Part shown: in pieces, positions 16,158 to 24,582 of the stretch
Layout: each line of letters starts with the position of its first letter
Position numbering within the stretch: the stretch's first letter is position 1
Assembly (NCBI RefSeq): GCF_900102165.1
Contig: NZ_FNBD01000007.1
Span: 231,288-295,287, forward strand
Source: Cellulophaga baltica
Lineage (GTDB): Bacteria > Bacteroidota > Bacteroidia > Flavobacteriales > Flavobacteriaceae
Direction of reading: 5' to 3'
Length of the DNA stretch: 64,000 nt
Position numbers and translations under genes: made by a program
Notes under the pieces: model-generated
Told to the model about the DNA's origin: nothing
The model's input: the letters and a program-made list of their open reading frames with translations, nothing else
The model's database searches: none

Positions 16158-17815
16158 TTCACAATATGAATCAAATATTTGTGCTTAATTACTTTCTTGC
16201 GTGTCGCAGGATTTAAAAACCTACCCTGAAGTCTAGTTATTCTAAAATCATCCACTTCATATTGTTGATCCCAGTCAAAACCAATATCTCGAAGTTGCAG
16301 TAATTCTTCTTCCGAAATATACACCCATGAATCTTCACTATCTTCCAAAGCATCTACTTTAGTGATTTGAACAGGTTTCTGATTGTAAAAATCTAAAGAC
16401 CATGTGTGTTCTTCCGTTAGTTTAAAAATTTTATCTACTGGAATATCATTCTTAGAAATTACTTTTGCCATAGCAGAACCAGCTTGATATTCTAATAAAT
16501 TAGGGTAAAAGTGAAAATTTAAAACTGAGTTAATCAATACAGAAGCTAGCGCAGCGATAGTAACAATCCTAATGGCATAAGCTTCTCTTTTTAGTGTGAA
16601 ATAGACGCCAATTACACCCGCTACAGCAAACAAAATATAGGATATAAGAGACTCAAATTCGAACACGTAAAAGCAAAATAAGGAAACTACCACGAAGATA
16701 AGGCCGAATATAAAATACTGAACCCCTAAAATAATTTTTATCGTTTTATCCTGAGAGTGTACATTTAAACTATGCAAGTATGAGGCAGTAAGTATCGCAA
16801 ATAAAGGAATTATAATGTTTAAATAATGCGGCAATTTAAATTGTGCAAAACTAATTAGTATAAAAATTAAGGTAATACCTCCTAAGGTTAGAAATTCATA
16901 TTTAGGCTTATAGGCAAACTTGAGTTTTATAAATGTCTTTACTCGACAATAATAAGCGACCAAACCTATTACCGTCCATGGTAAAAATACCCACAAAAAG
17001 GTATGAAAAAAGAAAAAATAATCGCTACTGTTTTTTCCAATTCCTTCACCACTCATGCGTTCAAAACTTTGTTCCCAAAGAATAAAAAATATACCGCTCC
17101 TATTGCTACGGCCACGAATAATTTTTTCTGGATGTAGATCAAACTGAAGGTAATATGCATATAATATTGGTCCAATAGTTATTGCAAAAACTACAATAGC
17201 CACAAGAACACGCCAGTTTATAAATTGCATCCATTTGCGGGTATATGCCAAATGGCATAAAATAGGTAGTCCTAAAACAACCAAAGCTATTTGGCCCTTT
17301 GTAGAAAAAGCTATCCCAGCCCCAAAAGCTCCTAAGACAATATTTAAAAGAGAATTTTTATTGATATAACTAGTTAATTGCCAGAGTGCAAAAATTGTAA
17401 ACCCCGTTAAAACAGCATCTGTTCTAACATCTATTACAGATAAAACAATAGTTTGAGAGGTAAGAAAAATTAGTGCGGCAGTTTTACCTACATACTCATT
17501 ATACAACAATTTACCAAGACCGAAGCAACTATAAGCCCCTAAGAAAATGGCTAGCATTCCTGGAATTCTGTACGCCCAATCATGAAGCCCAAAAATTTTA
17601 AAAGATAATGCCGCAAGCCAATAGTGCATGTGTGGCTTATCTAAGTACTCATTAGTTCCTTTTATTAAATTTATAAAATCGTTTTCTTGAACCATTCTCA
17701 TGGCCATTACTGCAAATTGCGCTGAATCATTTTCAAACAATGTAGAAAATAGTCCCGCAATATATACGACACTTATAAGAAACAATAAAAGCCAATACCT
17801 TGTATTAGATATCAT
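16154..17815 (-). CDS. GT39 (ArnT-like) membrane glycosyltransferase
   Basis: This 553-residue protein has about 11-12 membrane helices and a periplasmic C-terminal part. The GT39/ArnT motifs DSAQFAVMAMRM and DKPHMHYW in the first loops contain the acidic residues that bind the polyprenyl-phosphate sugar. ArnT-family enzymes transfer a sugar from undecaprenyl phosphate to lipid A or another envelope acceptor. The start overlaps the PAP2 stop region in an ATGA arrangement (17812-17815). With the GT2 and flippase-like genes opposite, it makes a complete set for adding a sugar outside the cytoplasm. Confidence 0.88.
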   Translation of the reverse strand: MISNTRYWLLLFLISVVYIAGLFSTLFENDSAQFAVMAMRMVQENDFINLIKGTNEYLDKPHMHYWLAALSFKIFGLHDWAYRIPGMLAIFLGAYSCFGLGKLLYNEYVGKTAALIFLTSQTIVLSVIDVRTDAVLTGFTIFALWQLTSYINKNSLLNIVLGAFGAGIAFSTKGQIALVVLGLPILCHLAYTRKWMQFINWRVLVAIVVFAITIGPILYAYYLQFDLHPEKIIRGRSNRSGIFFILWEQSFERMSGEGIGKNSSDYFFFFHTFLWVFLPWTVIGLVAYYCRVKTFIKLKFAYKPKYEFLTLGGITLIFILISFAQFKLPHYLNIIIPLFAILTASYLHSLNVHSQDKTIKIILGVQYFIFGLIFVVVSLFCFYVFEFESLISYILFAVAGVIGVYFTLKREAYAIRIVTIAALASVLINSVLNFHFYPNLLEYQAGSAMAKVISKNDIPVDKIFKLTEEHTWSLDFYNQKPVQITKVDALEDSEDSWVYISEEELLQLRDIGFDWDQQYEVDDFRITRLQGRFLNPATRKKVIKHKYLIHIVN

Positions 17816-18381
17816 AAACTAATCTTCTGAGTTGCAAATATATACAACTTTATAAATAACCAACTAAAAATGAAACCAATTACACCACCTGTTAGTACAT
17901 CTAATGGAAAATGGACTCCAATATAGATGCGACTGTATGCCACTAAAAACGCCCAAAAAAGTAGTAAATAACCTATGAATTTAAATTTTTCTTTTAATAA
18001 CGATCCTAAAAATAGGGCAATCGCAAAAGAATTAGAAGCATGAGCAGAAAAATAACCATATTGACCTCCACAAGATTTTTTAACCAAACGCACCAAATGC
18101 CCAATCTCTTCATCGTGGCAAGGCCTTAAACGTTTAAAACCATACTTAAATAGATTTGCAACTTGATCTGTAACCGTTATCATTAAGGCAACTACAACGA
18201 GTAAAATAAGTGTTTTCTTTAAACCGTAAGATTTATAAAAAAGAAAAGCTAATACTAAATAAAGCGGAATAGAACTCAATTTATTGGTAATAAACAGCCA
18301 AAAGGCATCCCAATTTGTAGTTCCTAAATGATTTAATAAGAGGAAAAGATTTTTATCGTATTGTAAAAGCTCTTCTAGCAT
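17812..18381 (-). CDS. PAP2-family membrane phosphatase
   Basis: This 189-residue protein has about five membrane helices and the three PAP2 phosphatase motifs: KRLRPCHD (KX6RP type), SAHASNS (PSGH-like) and SRIYIGVHFPLD (SRX5HX3D). Such enzymes remove phosphate from undecaprenyl pyrophosphate, lipid A or phosphatidate. A GT39 gene overlaps it by 4 bases. Recycling of the polyprenyl carrier, or removal of a lipid A phosphate before glycosylation, would both fit. It is not possible to choose between them here. Confidence 0.9.
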   Translation of the reverse strand: MLEELLQYDKNLFLLLNHLGTTNWDAFWLFITNKLSSIPLYLVLAFLFYKSYGLKKTLILLVVVALMITVTDQVANLFKYGFKRLRPCHDEEIGHLVRLVKKSCGGQYGYFSAHASNSFAIALFLGSLLKEKFKFIGYLLLFWAFLVAYSRIYIGVHFPLDVLTGGVIGFIFSWLFIKLYIFATQKISL

Positions 18382-18386
18382 CTGAA

Positions 18387-18614
18387 TTATTCTTCGTAAC
18401 GAGCTACCTCTCTATCATAAAAAGCTGTTGCCTGTTCTATAAGGTTCTCAGCTTCAGATTCTAATTCGTTCTCATCGTCTGCCGTAAAATCTTCTAGCCA
18501 CTCTACTTCATCGTTCTCCAGATTAATGATAAACCTTGGATACTCTGTATGTATTACGAATATTGCGGTTGGGTAATCTGTATTATCGCCTAATAAGAAT
18601 TTAGGAAACTCCAT
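18387..18614 (-). CDS. Small acidic conserved protein
   Basis: This 75-residue protein is very acidic in its second half (EWLEDFTADDENELESEAEN). It has no signal peptide and no membrane segment. It lies 5 bases upstream of the PAP2 gene on the same strand, so it is likely the first gene of that operon. I believe similar short proteins occur in other Flavobacteriaceae, but I do not recognise a named family. The function is unknown. Confidence 0.75.
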   Translation of the reverse strand: MEFPKFLLGDNTDYPTAIFVIHTEYPRFIINLENDEVEWLEDFTADDENELESEAENLIEQATAFYDREVARYEE

Positions 18615-18688
18615 AGTTATTTTTTTAAGGGTGTTAAAAATACAATTATTTGATTGAAATTGATCAACTTATAGCTTTTAAAAGAAAA

Positions 18689-20059
18689 TTATACTGCGGC
18701 TATTTTCTTTTTTGTTTGGGTATTAAATCTAATATATAACAAGATTGCAGAGGCTGTTAAGCCTGCTAATAAACCTATCCAAATACCTGTACTTTTTAAT
18801 TCTGTATACAAGCTCAAATAATAGCTTGTTGGAAACCCAATCATCCAATAGGCAACAAAGGTTATAATCGTAGGCACTTTTACATCCTGCAAGCCTCTTA
18901 AAGCTCCTAATATGACAACTTGTAATCCGTCTGATATCTGAAAAATAGCGGCAACAACTAAGAGCTGCGCTGCTATAGAAATCACTTCCATATTATCTAC
19001 CTGATTGGCAACATCATCTACATTTAAGTATATAGTGGGTAGCCACTGATTAAAAATAAAGAAGATTGCTGCAAATACAATCTCCAACAAAAATGTTAAG
19101 AAAAATATCGAAATTGCTATACGCCTTAATGATTTAAAATCAGACAATCCTTTTTGGTTCCCTACCCGTATCATAGCGGCAACACCTAATCCCATTCCTA
19201 CCATGAATGTCATACTAGAAAGGTTTAATGCTATTTGATTTGCGGCCTGATGATTTTTTCCAAGTACGCCACTCAACCAGACGGCAGAAGTAAAAATTCC
19301 AACTTCAAAAAACATTTGTAAAGCCGAAGGAAAACCAAGGTTTATAATTTTACTCATGACTTTATCCTCCAACTTGGCAAAATTAAAGCCTGTAACGTAG
19401 TCATGAAATTTCTTTTTACTACGTAATAGAAGCCAAATAAATAAAACCATAATCACCCGAGAAGCCAGCGTACCTATTGCTGCACCTACAATACCCATTT
19501 TAGGAAATCCTAGATTACCAAAAATTAAAAGATAGTTTAGTGTTATGTTCACCACGTTTGCTATAATCGTAGCATACATAGGATATTTAGTCTGAGACAG
19601 ACCTTCGGAGAATTGCTTAAATGCTTGAAATATAATTAAAGGCACTAATGACAAGGCCACTAGATCTAGATACGGTAAGGCTAATTCTACGACCTCTGGA
19701 GGTTGCTTCATTAAATACATAACCGGTTTGGCTAACATAATGACCCCAAATAAAAGCAAGCCTAAAATAGTACATAGTATTAACCCATGTTTCAAGGCGC
19801 TTTTTCCGTCTTCTTTTTTTCCTGCAGCATCTGCTTCTGCCACTAAAGGGGTAATTGCCGTAGAAAATCCAATTCCTAAAGACATGGCTACGAAAACAAA
19901 ACTATTTCCAAGAGATACCGCTGCCAATTCTGCCGTACCCAACTGCCCTACCATGATATTATCTGCTAGTTGCACAAAAGTATGCCCCAGCATTCCCATA
20001 ATAACAGGAACCGCAAGAGTCAGATTGTATTTAAATTCTTTAGTATATTGCTGTAACAA
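18689..20059 (-). CDS. MATE-family multidrug/organic-cation exporter
   Basis: This 456-residue protein has twelve predicted membrane helices in two six-helix halves, with the MATE hallmark sequence near residues 20-60 (GHTFVQLADNIMVGQLGTAELAAVS) and AAIGTLASR in the middle. MATE carriers export drugs and metabolites in exchange for H+ or Na+. The start is TTG (MLQQYTKEF...); the next in-frame ATG would cut into the first helix. The NorM-like subgroup is most likely. The substrate is unknown. Confidence 0.92.
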   Translation of the reverse strand: MLQQYTKEFKYNLTLAVPVIMGMLGHTFVQLADNIMVGQLGTAELAAVSLGNSFVFVAMSLGIGFSTAITPLVAEADAAGKKEDGKSALKHGLILCTILGLLLFGVIMLAKPVMYLMKQPPEVVELALPYLDLVALSLVPLIIFQAFKQFSEGLSQTKYPMYATIIANVVNITLNYLLIFGNLGFPKMGIVGAAIGTLASRVIMVLFIWLLLRSKKKFHDYVTGFNFAKLEDKVMSKIINLGFPSALQMFFEVGIFTSAVWLSGVLGKNHQAANQIALNLSSMTFMVGMGLGVAAMIRVGNQKGLSDFKSLRRIAISIFFLTFLLEIVFAAIFFIFNQWLPTIYLNVDDVANQVDNMEVISIAAQLLVVAAIFQISDGLQVVILGALRGLQDVKVPTIITFVAYWMIGFPTSYYLSLYTELKSTGIWIGLLAGLTASAILLYIRFNTQTKKKIAAV

Positions 20060-20138
20060 AGGGCTATTTATTTATTGGGCGGTAAAGATACGTGCTTCCT
20101 TTTTCTAATTCTTTGAATTAAAATTCTTTATTTAAATT

Positions 20139-20912
20139 TTAATGTTTTTTAGCTTCTTCCCAGAAAACATCCATCTCTGCCAAGGTCATATCCTGTAATT
20201 CCTTACCCAAAGTTTTTGCTTTACTTTCCAAATATTGAAATCTTCCTATAAATTTCTTATTTGTACGTTCCAAGGCATTTTCTGGATTTATTTTTAAGAA
20301 ACGTGCGTAGTTGACCATCGAGAAAAATACATCTCCGAATTCTGCCTCCATCGCATCGGCATCTTTCTTTTCTACCTCTACTTGCAGTTCTTGTAATTCT
20401 TCTTGCACTTTTTCCCAAACCTGCTCTGGTTTTTCCCAATCAAAACCAACTCCAGCAACTTTATCTTGTATTCTACTTGCTTTGACCAAGGCAGGCAATC
20501 CTTTAGGAACGCCTTCTAAAACGCTAATTTTCCCTTCTTTTAGCTTTAGTTTTTCCCAATTCTGTTTAACTTCCTCTTCATTTGCTACTGTTACATCGCC
20601 ATAGATATGTGGGTGTCTATGAATTAATTTATCACAGATTTCATTAGCCACATCGGCAATATCAAAATCATTGGTCTCACTTCCAATTTTTGCATAAAAA
20701 ATGATGTGTAGCAACACATCTCCTAGTTCTTTTTTTACTTCTTGTAAATCATTCTCCAGGATAGCATCTCCTAATTCGTAGGTTTCCTCTATAGTTAAAT
20801 GTCGCAAGGTTTCCATGGTCTGCTTTTTATCCCACGGACATTGCGCCCTTAATTCATCCATTATCGTTAGTAAGCGATCAAATGCTTCCAATTGTTTTTT
20901 GCGCGAATTCAT
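20139..20912 (-). CDS. mazG: Nucleoside triphosphate pyrophosphohydrolase MazG
   Basis: MazG hydrolyses NTPs to NMPs and pyrophosphate and helps clear aberrant nucleotides. The 257-residue protein has two MazG domains: the first holds the CPWDKKQTMETLRHLTIEET segment and the metal-binding ExxE pattern, the second EAEFGDVFFSMVNYARFL. It is 13 bases downstream of the nitronate-monooxygenase-like gene and is probably cotranscribed with it. The assignment is firm. Confidence 0.95.
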   Translation of the reverse strand: MNSRKKQLEAFDRLLTIMDELRAQCPWDKKQTMETLRHLTIEETYELGDAILENDLQEVKKELGDVLLHIIFYAKIGSETNDFDIADVANEICDKLIHRHPHIYGDVTVANEEEVKQNWEKLKLKEGKISVLEGVPKGLPALVKASRIQDKVAGVGFDWEKPEQVWEKVQEELQELQVEVEKKDADAMEAEFGDVFFSMVNYARFLKINPENALERTNKKFIGRFQYLESKAKTLGKELQDMTLAEMDVFWEEAKKH

Positions 20913-20925
20913 TATACTATGTTCT

Positions 20926-21867
20926 TTATAAGGTACTTACTCTGGCTTTTACTGTATTGTATTCTTGAACCATGTCTTCAATAATATTTTTTGCGGGTTT
21001 AATATCATGAATTATAGCAGATACCTGACCTATCTCTAATTCGCCCTCCTCCATATCGCCTTCAAACATGCCGCGTTTTGCACGCGCTCTTCCTAACAAA
21101 GTTATCAAGTCTTCTTTGGTTGTACCTGCTACATACTTGGCTTGTATATCTTCATAGAATTTATTTTTAAGCAGACGTACAGGAGCCAGTTCTTTTAATG
21201 TTAAATGTGTATCTCCTTCCTTAGCTGCAACTACGCTATCTTTAAAAGATTGGTGAGACGATGCTTCTGTACTCGCTACAAAACGACTCCCTACTTGCAC
21301 CCCATCTGCTCCCAAAATCATTACCGCTAACATAGCATTTCCAGTAGCAATACCACCAGCAGCGATCAAGGGTATTTTAATTTTTTCTTTGACGGAAGGA
21401 ATAAGTGTTAATGTTGTGGTTTCATCTCTCCCATTATGACCACCAGCTTCAAAACCTTCGGCTACAATGGCATCTACACCCGCTTCTTGTGCCTTTAAGG
21501 CAAACTTTACGCTACTTACCACATGTACTACGATAATGCCTCTTTCTTTTAAAAAAGAAGTCCATGTCTTCGGATTACCAGCAGAAGTGAATACAATTTT
21601 TACTCCTAGTTCTATAACGATATTCATTAGTTGATCTAGATCTGGATACAGCATAGGGATATTCACCGCAAAAGATTTATCTGTTGCTTTTTGGCATTTA
21701 ATAATATGCTCACGCAAGACCTCTGGATACATAGACCCCGCACCTATAACTCCTAGACCACCCGCATTAGAGACAGCAGAAGCCAAACGCCAACCGCTAG
21801 CCCAAATCATCCCTCCTTGTATAATAGGATATTGAATATCAAATAATTCTATTAGTCTGTTTTGCAT
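20926..21867 (-). CDS. Nitronate monooxygenase / FabK-like flavoprotein
   Basis: This 313-residue FMN-dependent TIM-barrel protein is of the NMO/2-nitropropane dioxygenase and FabK family. It shows an N-terminal QGGMIWAS segment, the GGHNGRDE loop and the phosphate-binding AAGGIATG and GADGVQVGSRF motifs. Members either oxidise alkyl nitronates or reduce enoyl-ACP (FabK). No fatty-acid genes are nearby, so the FabK reading has no context support. It lies 3 bases after mnmA. Confidence 0.85.
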   Translation of the reverse strand: MQNRLIELFDIQYPIIQGGMIWASGWRLASAVSNAGGLGVIGAGSMYPEVLREHIIKCQKATDKSFAVNIPMLYPDLDQLMNIVIELGVKIVFTSAGNPKTWTSFLKERGIIVVHVVSSVKFALKAQEAGVDAIVAEGFEAGGHNGRDETTTLTLIPSVKEKIKIPLIAAGGIATGNAMLAVMILGADGVQVGSRFVASTEASSHQSFKDSVVAAKEGDTHLTLKELAPVRLLKNKFYEDIQAKYVAGTTKEDLITLLGRARAKRGMFEGDMEEGELEIGQVSAIIHDIKPAKNIIEDMVQEYNTVKARVSTL

Positions 21868-21870
21868 CTT

Positions 21871-23061
21871 TTATGAAATTACACCTGAACCTATTAGATC
21901 ATCTTTTAAATACCAAGCTACAAATTGACCTTCGGTAATTGCGGATTGTTTTTCTTCAAAATCTACATACATTCCCCCTTCAACCTTATACAAGGTTGCT
22001 TTTTGCAACTCTTGGCGGTAACGTATACGTGCCAGCACTTGCATAGAATCATCCGTTTGAAGCGCTAGATCTGTTCGCACCCAATGTAATTCTTCATTTG
22101 AGACAAACAAAGTTCTTCGGTACAAGCCTGGATGAGTTTTACCTTGCCCTGTATAAATGACATTTTCATCAACATCTGTTTCTATTACGAACAAAGGTTC
22201 TTTAGTACCACCAACATCTAATCCTTTACGCTGCCCTTTGGTAAAATAATGCGCCCCTTGATGGTTTCCTACAACTTTTCCGTCTGTTACTTGATAGCTT
22301 GGCTTTTTAGAAAAATAAGCCAATTCTTCCTGCTTAGAAGAAAACTCAGAAGGCGCTGCATCAAATTGCGAAATCGTAGAAGGTACTTCTACAATCACCC
22401 CTTTTTGTGGTTTCAACTTTTGTTGTAAAAAATCTGGCAACCGCACTTTACCTATAAAGCAAAGCCCTTGCGAATCTTTTTTATCTGCCGTAATCAATTC
22501 ATTTTCCGCAGCTATTTTACGCACCCCTGGCTTTAACAACTCGCCTATAGGGAAAAGTGTTTTTGCCAACTGCTCTTGTGATAACTGACACAAAAAGTAT
22601 GATTGATCTTTATTAGGATCTTTCCCAGCCAACAATTGATACGTTTCTGAACCATCCTTATTCTCAATGGTTCCTTTTCTACAATAATGGCCTGTTGCCA
22701 CAAAATCTGCACCCAATTGCAGCGCAATTTTCATGAAAACATCAAATTTTATTTCTCGATTACAAAGAACATCAGGGTTTGGTGTACGCCCTTTAGCATA
22801 TTCATCAAACATATAATCAACGATACGCTCTTTGTATTCTACACTCAAATCTACCGTCTGAAAAGGTATTCCTAATTTTTCAGCAACAATCATCGCATCA
22901 TTACTGTCTTCTAACCAAGGACATTCATCTGATATGGTTACCGTATCATCATGCCAATTTTTCATAAAAAGACCAATCACCTCATACCCTTGCGCTTTTA
23001 ATAAATACGCGGCAACACTAGAATCAACACCACCCGAAAGGCCTACAACAACTTTTTTCAT
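21871..23061 (-). CDS. mnmA: tRNA-specific 2-thiouridylase MnmA
   Basis: MnmA puts sulfur on U34 of tRNA-Lys, -Glu and -Gln. The 396-residue product has the PP-loop motif GLSGGVDSS (8-16), the cysteine in [11 protein letters not shown], and the second catalytic cysteine in GLCFIG. It is longer than E. coli MnmA by about 25 residues, with extra sequence between residues 215 and 245. It leads an apparent operon with the flavoprotein and mazG. A cysteine desulfurase, a possible sulfur source, is encoded at 52454-53602. Confidence is very high. Confidence 0.97.
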   Translation of the reverse strand: MKKVVVGLSGGVDSSVAAYLLKAQGYEVIGLFMKNWHDDTVTISDECPWLEDSNDAMIVAEKLGIPFQTVDLSVEYKERIVDYMFDEYAKGRTPNPDVLCNREIKFDVFMKIALQLGADFVATGHYCRKGTIENKDGSETYQLLAGKDPNKDQSYFLCQLSQEQLAKTLFPIGELLKPGVRKIAAENELITADKKDSQGLCFIGKVRLPDFLQQKLKPQKGVIVEVPSTISQFDAAPSEFSSKQEELAYFSKKPSYQVTDGKVVGNHQGAHYFTKGQRKGLDVGGTKEPLFVIETDVDENVIYTGQGKTHPGLYRRTLFVSNEELHWVRTDLALQTDDSMQVLARIRYRQELQKATLYKVEGGMYVDFEEKQSAITEGQFVAWYLKDDLIGSGVIS

Positions 23062-23176
23062 TTTTTAAATAAATAGGAGCACAAAAATACAAAATTAGAT
23101 GCTCAAAAACACGTACTCGCAGGCTCAGTTCCTAATTTCATTTCTGTTCCTTTAATTTAAAAGAGACAAGAATCCG

Positions 23177-23293
23177 ATTAAACAATTCATGTTATTTTGT
23201 TAAACTTTTATTAAAATTAGTTAAACAAACGCAACCTTTTCAAAAACTTCTATCTTTATATTGTTTAACATTTAACTCATAACATTAAACAAT
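23177..23293 (+). promoter_or_regulatory. Repeated TTAAAC elements before the fasciclin gene
   Basis: TTAAAC-type hexamers occur at 23177-23185, 23199-23205, 23219-23226 and 23284-23293, and inverted at 23260-23268. The last two form a 9-base inverted repeat (ATTGTTTAA/TTAAACAAT). They fill most of the 250-base gap before the start. The region is AT-rich, so part of this may be chance. Confidence 0.35.
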
Positions 23294-23312
23294 AATTTAA
23301 AATTAAACATTT

Positions 23313-24305
23313 ATGAAAACAAATTTCAAATTCAAATCCGTATTTTTCGCCCTATTCTTATTGACTTTTATTGTAGCTTGCGATGATGATGATTCCGATA
23401 ATCCTGTAGTACAAGAATCTACTACTATAACAGCACTAGCTATTGCAGATCCAAACTTATCTAGTTTAGTAGCTGCACTTACTGCTGCAGATGGCGGATT
23501 ACCGTCTGTATTACAGGGCGATGGACCATTTACCGTATTAGCACCAACAAATGAAGCGTTTGATGCCTTTTTGGGTGACAATTCTTTAGAGGACATCCCA
23601 ACCGATGTATTGACACAAGTATTATTAAATCATGTCATTAGCGGTAAGATTGAAGCTGCAGACTTAGCTGCGCTTACTGCTGAAGGAAGCTACTATGCTT
23701 CTACGCTAGCAGATGGAGCCAAAGCAGATACTAACATGAGTATTTATTTTGAAACAGAAGGCGCAGTTACCTTTAATGGAATTTCTGAAGTTATCGATGC
23801 AGATATTCAAGCAAGTAATGGTGTAATTCACAAAGTGGATGCTGTTATTACACTACCTTCAGTTGTTGATTTTGCATTGGCAGATGATCGTTTTTCTTCT
23901 TTAGTTACTGCTTTAACAGCCGATTCATCATTTGAATATGTAGGCGCTTTAAGCACAGCAAATGGTACTGCACCAGCACCGTTCACGGTATTTGCACCAA
24001 CTAATGATGCCTTCACTGCGCTCTTAACGGATTTGGAATTAACACAATTGAGTGAAGTTCCTGTGGCAACACTACAAACAGTTCTAGAATTACATGTAGT
24101 TCCTAGTGCCAATGTAGTTTCTTCAGAATTAGCAAGCTTAGACGGTCAGGCAGTAGCCACACTAGGAGGTAGTGACATTACTATCAGTGCATCACCAGCT
24201 GGGATTGTAGGACCAGGGGAAGATACTACTCTAAATCCTATCGTCATTGCAGATGTACAAGCATCTAATGGAGTAATACATGCTATTAGCAGGGTTATTA
24301 GATAA
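23313..24305 (+). CDS. Fasciclin (FAS1) domain lipoprotein
   Basis: This 330-residue lipoprotein has a signal peptide ending in the lipobox IVAC, with the lipidated cysteine followed by DDDD, an acidic stretch often linked to surface export in Bacteroidota. It has two FAS1 domains, at about residues 40-180 and 185-330, each with the conserved FTV(L/F)APTN(E/D)AF block and an H-box (NGVIHKVDAVI, NGVIHAISRVI). FAS1 proteins mediate adhesion. It appears monocistronic, with a long upstream region and a strong terminator. Confidence 0.92.
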   Translation: MKTNFKFKSVFFALFLLTFIVACDDDDSDNPVVQESTTITALAIADPNLSSLVAALTAADGGLPSVLQGDGPFTVLAPTNEAFDAFLGDNSLEDIPTDVLTQVLLNHVISGKIEAADLAALTAEGSYYASTLADGAKADTNMSIYFETEGAVTFNGISEVIDADIQASNGVIHKVDAVITLPSVVDFALADDRFSSLVTALTADSSFEYVGALSTANGTAPAPFTVFAPTNDAFTALLTDLELTQLSEVPVATLQTVLELHVVPSANVVSSELASLDGQAVATLGGSDITISASPAGIVGPGEDTTLNPIVIADVQASNGVIHAISRVIR

Positions 24306-24345
24306 TACTTTAGATACCTTATTGGTATTATATAACAATATAGCA

Positions 24346-24384
24346 AAGAGGCTTACTAATATAATTAGTAAGCCTCTTATTTTA
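24346..24384 (+). terminator. Terminator of the fasciclin gene
   Basis: A 15-base perfect stem (24346-24360 with 24364-24378) has a 3-base loop and is followed by ATTTTAT. It lies 41 bases after the stop. Confidence 0.85.
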
Positions 24385-24519
24385 TACCCTATATTTTTAT
24401 GTTACAACACCAAAGGTTTATTTAATATACAGAAATGGGCATTTGGCAACTATTATTTTAAAAAACTTAGTCTTTGTCGCATCTTTGAAGTCCCAAATCT
24501 TACCAAACAAACCGCAATA

Positions 24520-24563
24520 AAAAAGCTCCTAAGCAAGTATAAACTTGACTAAGGAGCTTTTTT
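24520..24563. terminator. Bidirectional terminator beside yidC
   Basis: A long hairpin (AGCTCCT...AGGAGCT with further pairing of AAGT/ACTT inside) is flanked by A6 on one side and T7 on the other. It can stop yidC transcription on the minus strand and read-through from the left. The bases between 24385 and 24519 hold no gene that I can support. Confidence 0.75.
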
Positions 24564-24582
24564 TATTTGTAACAAATCTAGC

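Noticed and set aside
20926..21867. FabK enoyl-ACP reductase for the flavoprotein
   Set aside because: The family covers both roles and there are no fatty-acid genes nearby, so I left the name open.
24385..24519. Small gene between the fasciclin gene and yidC
   Set aside because: The open frames are short, lack conserved features and overlap the terminators.
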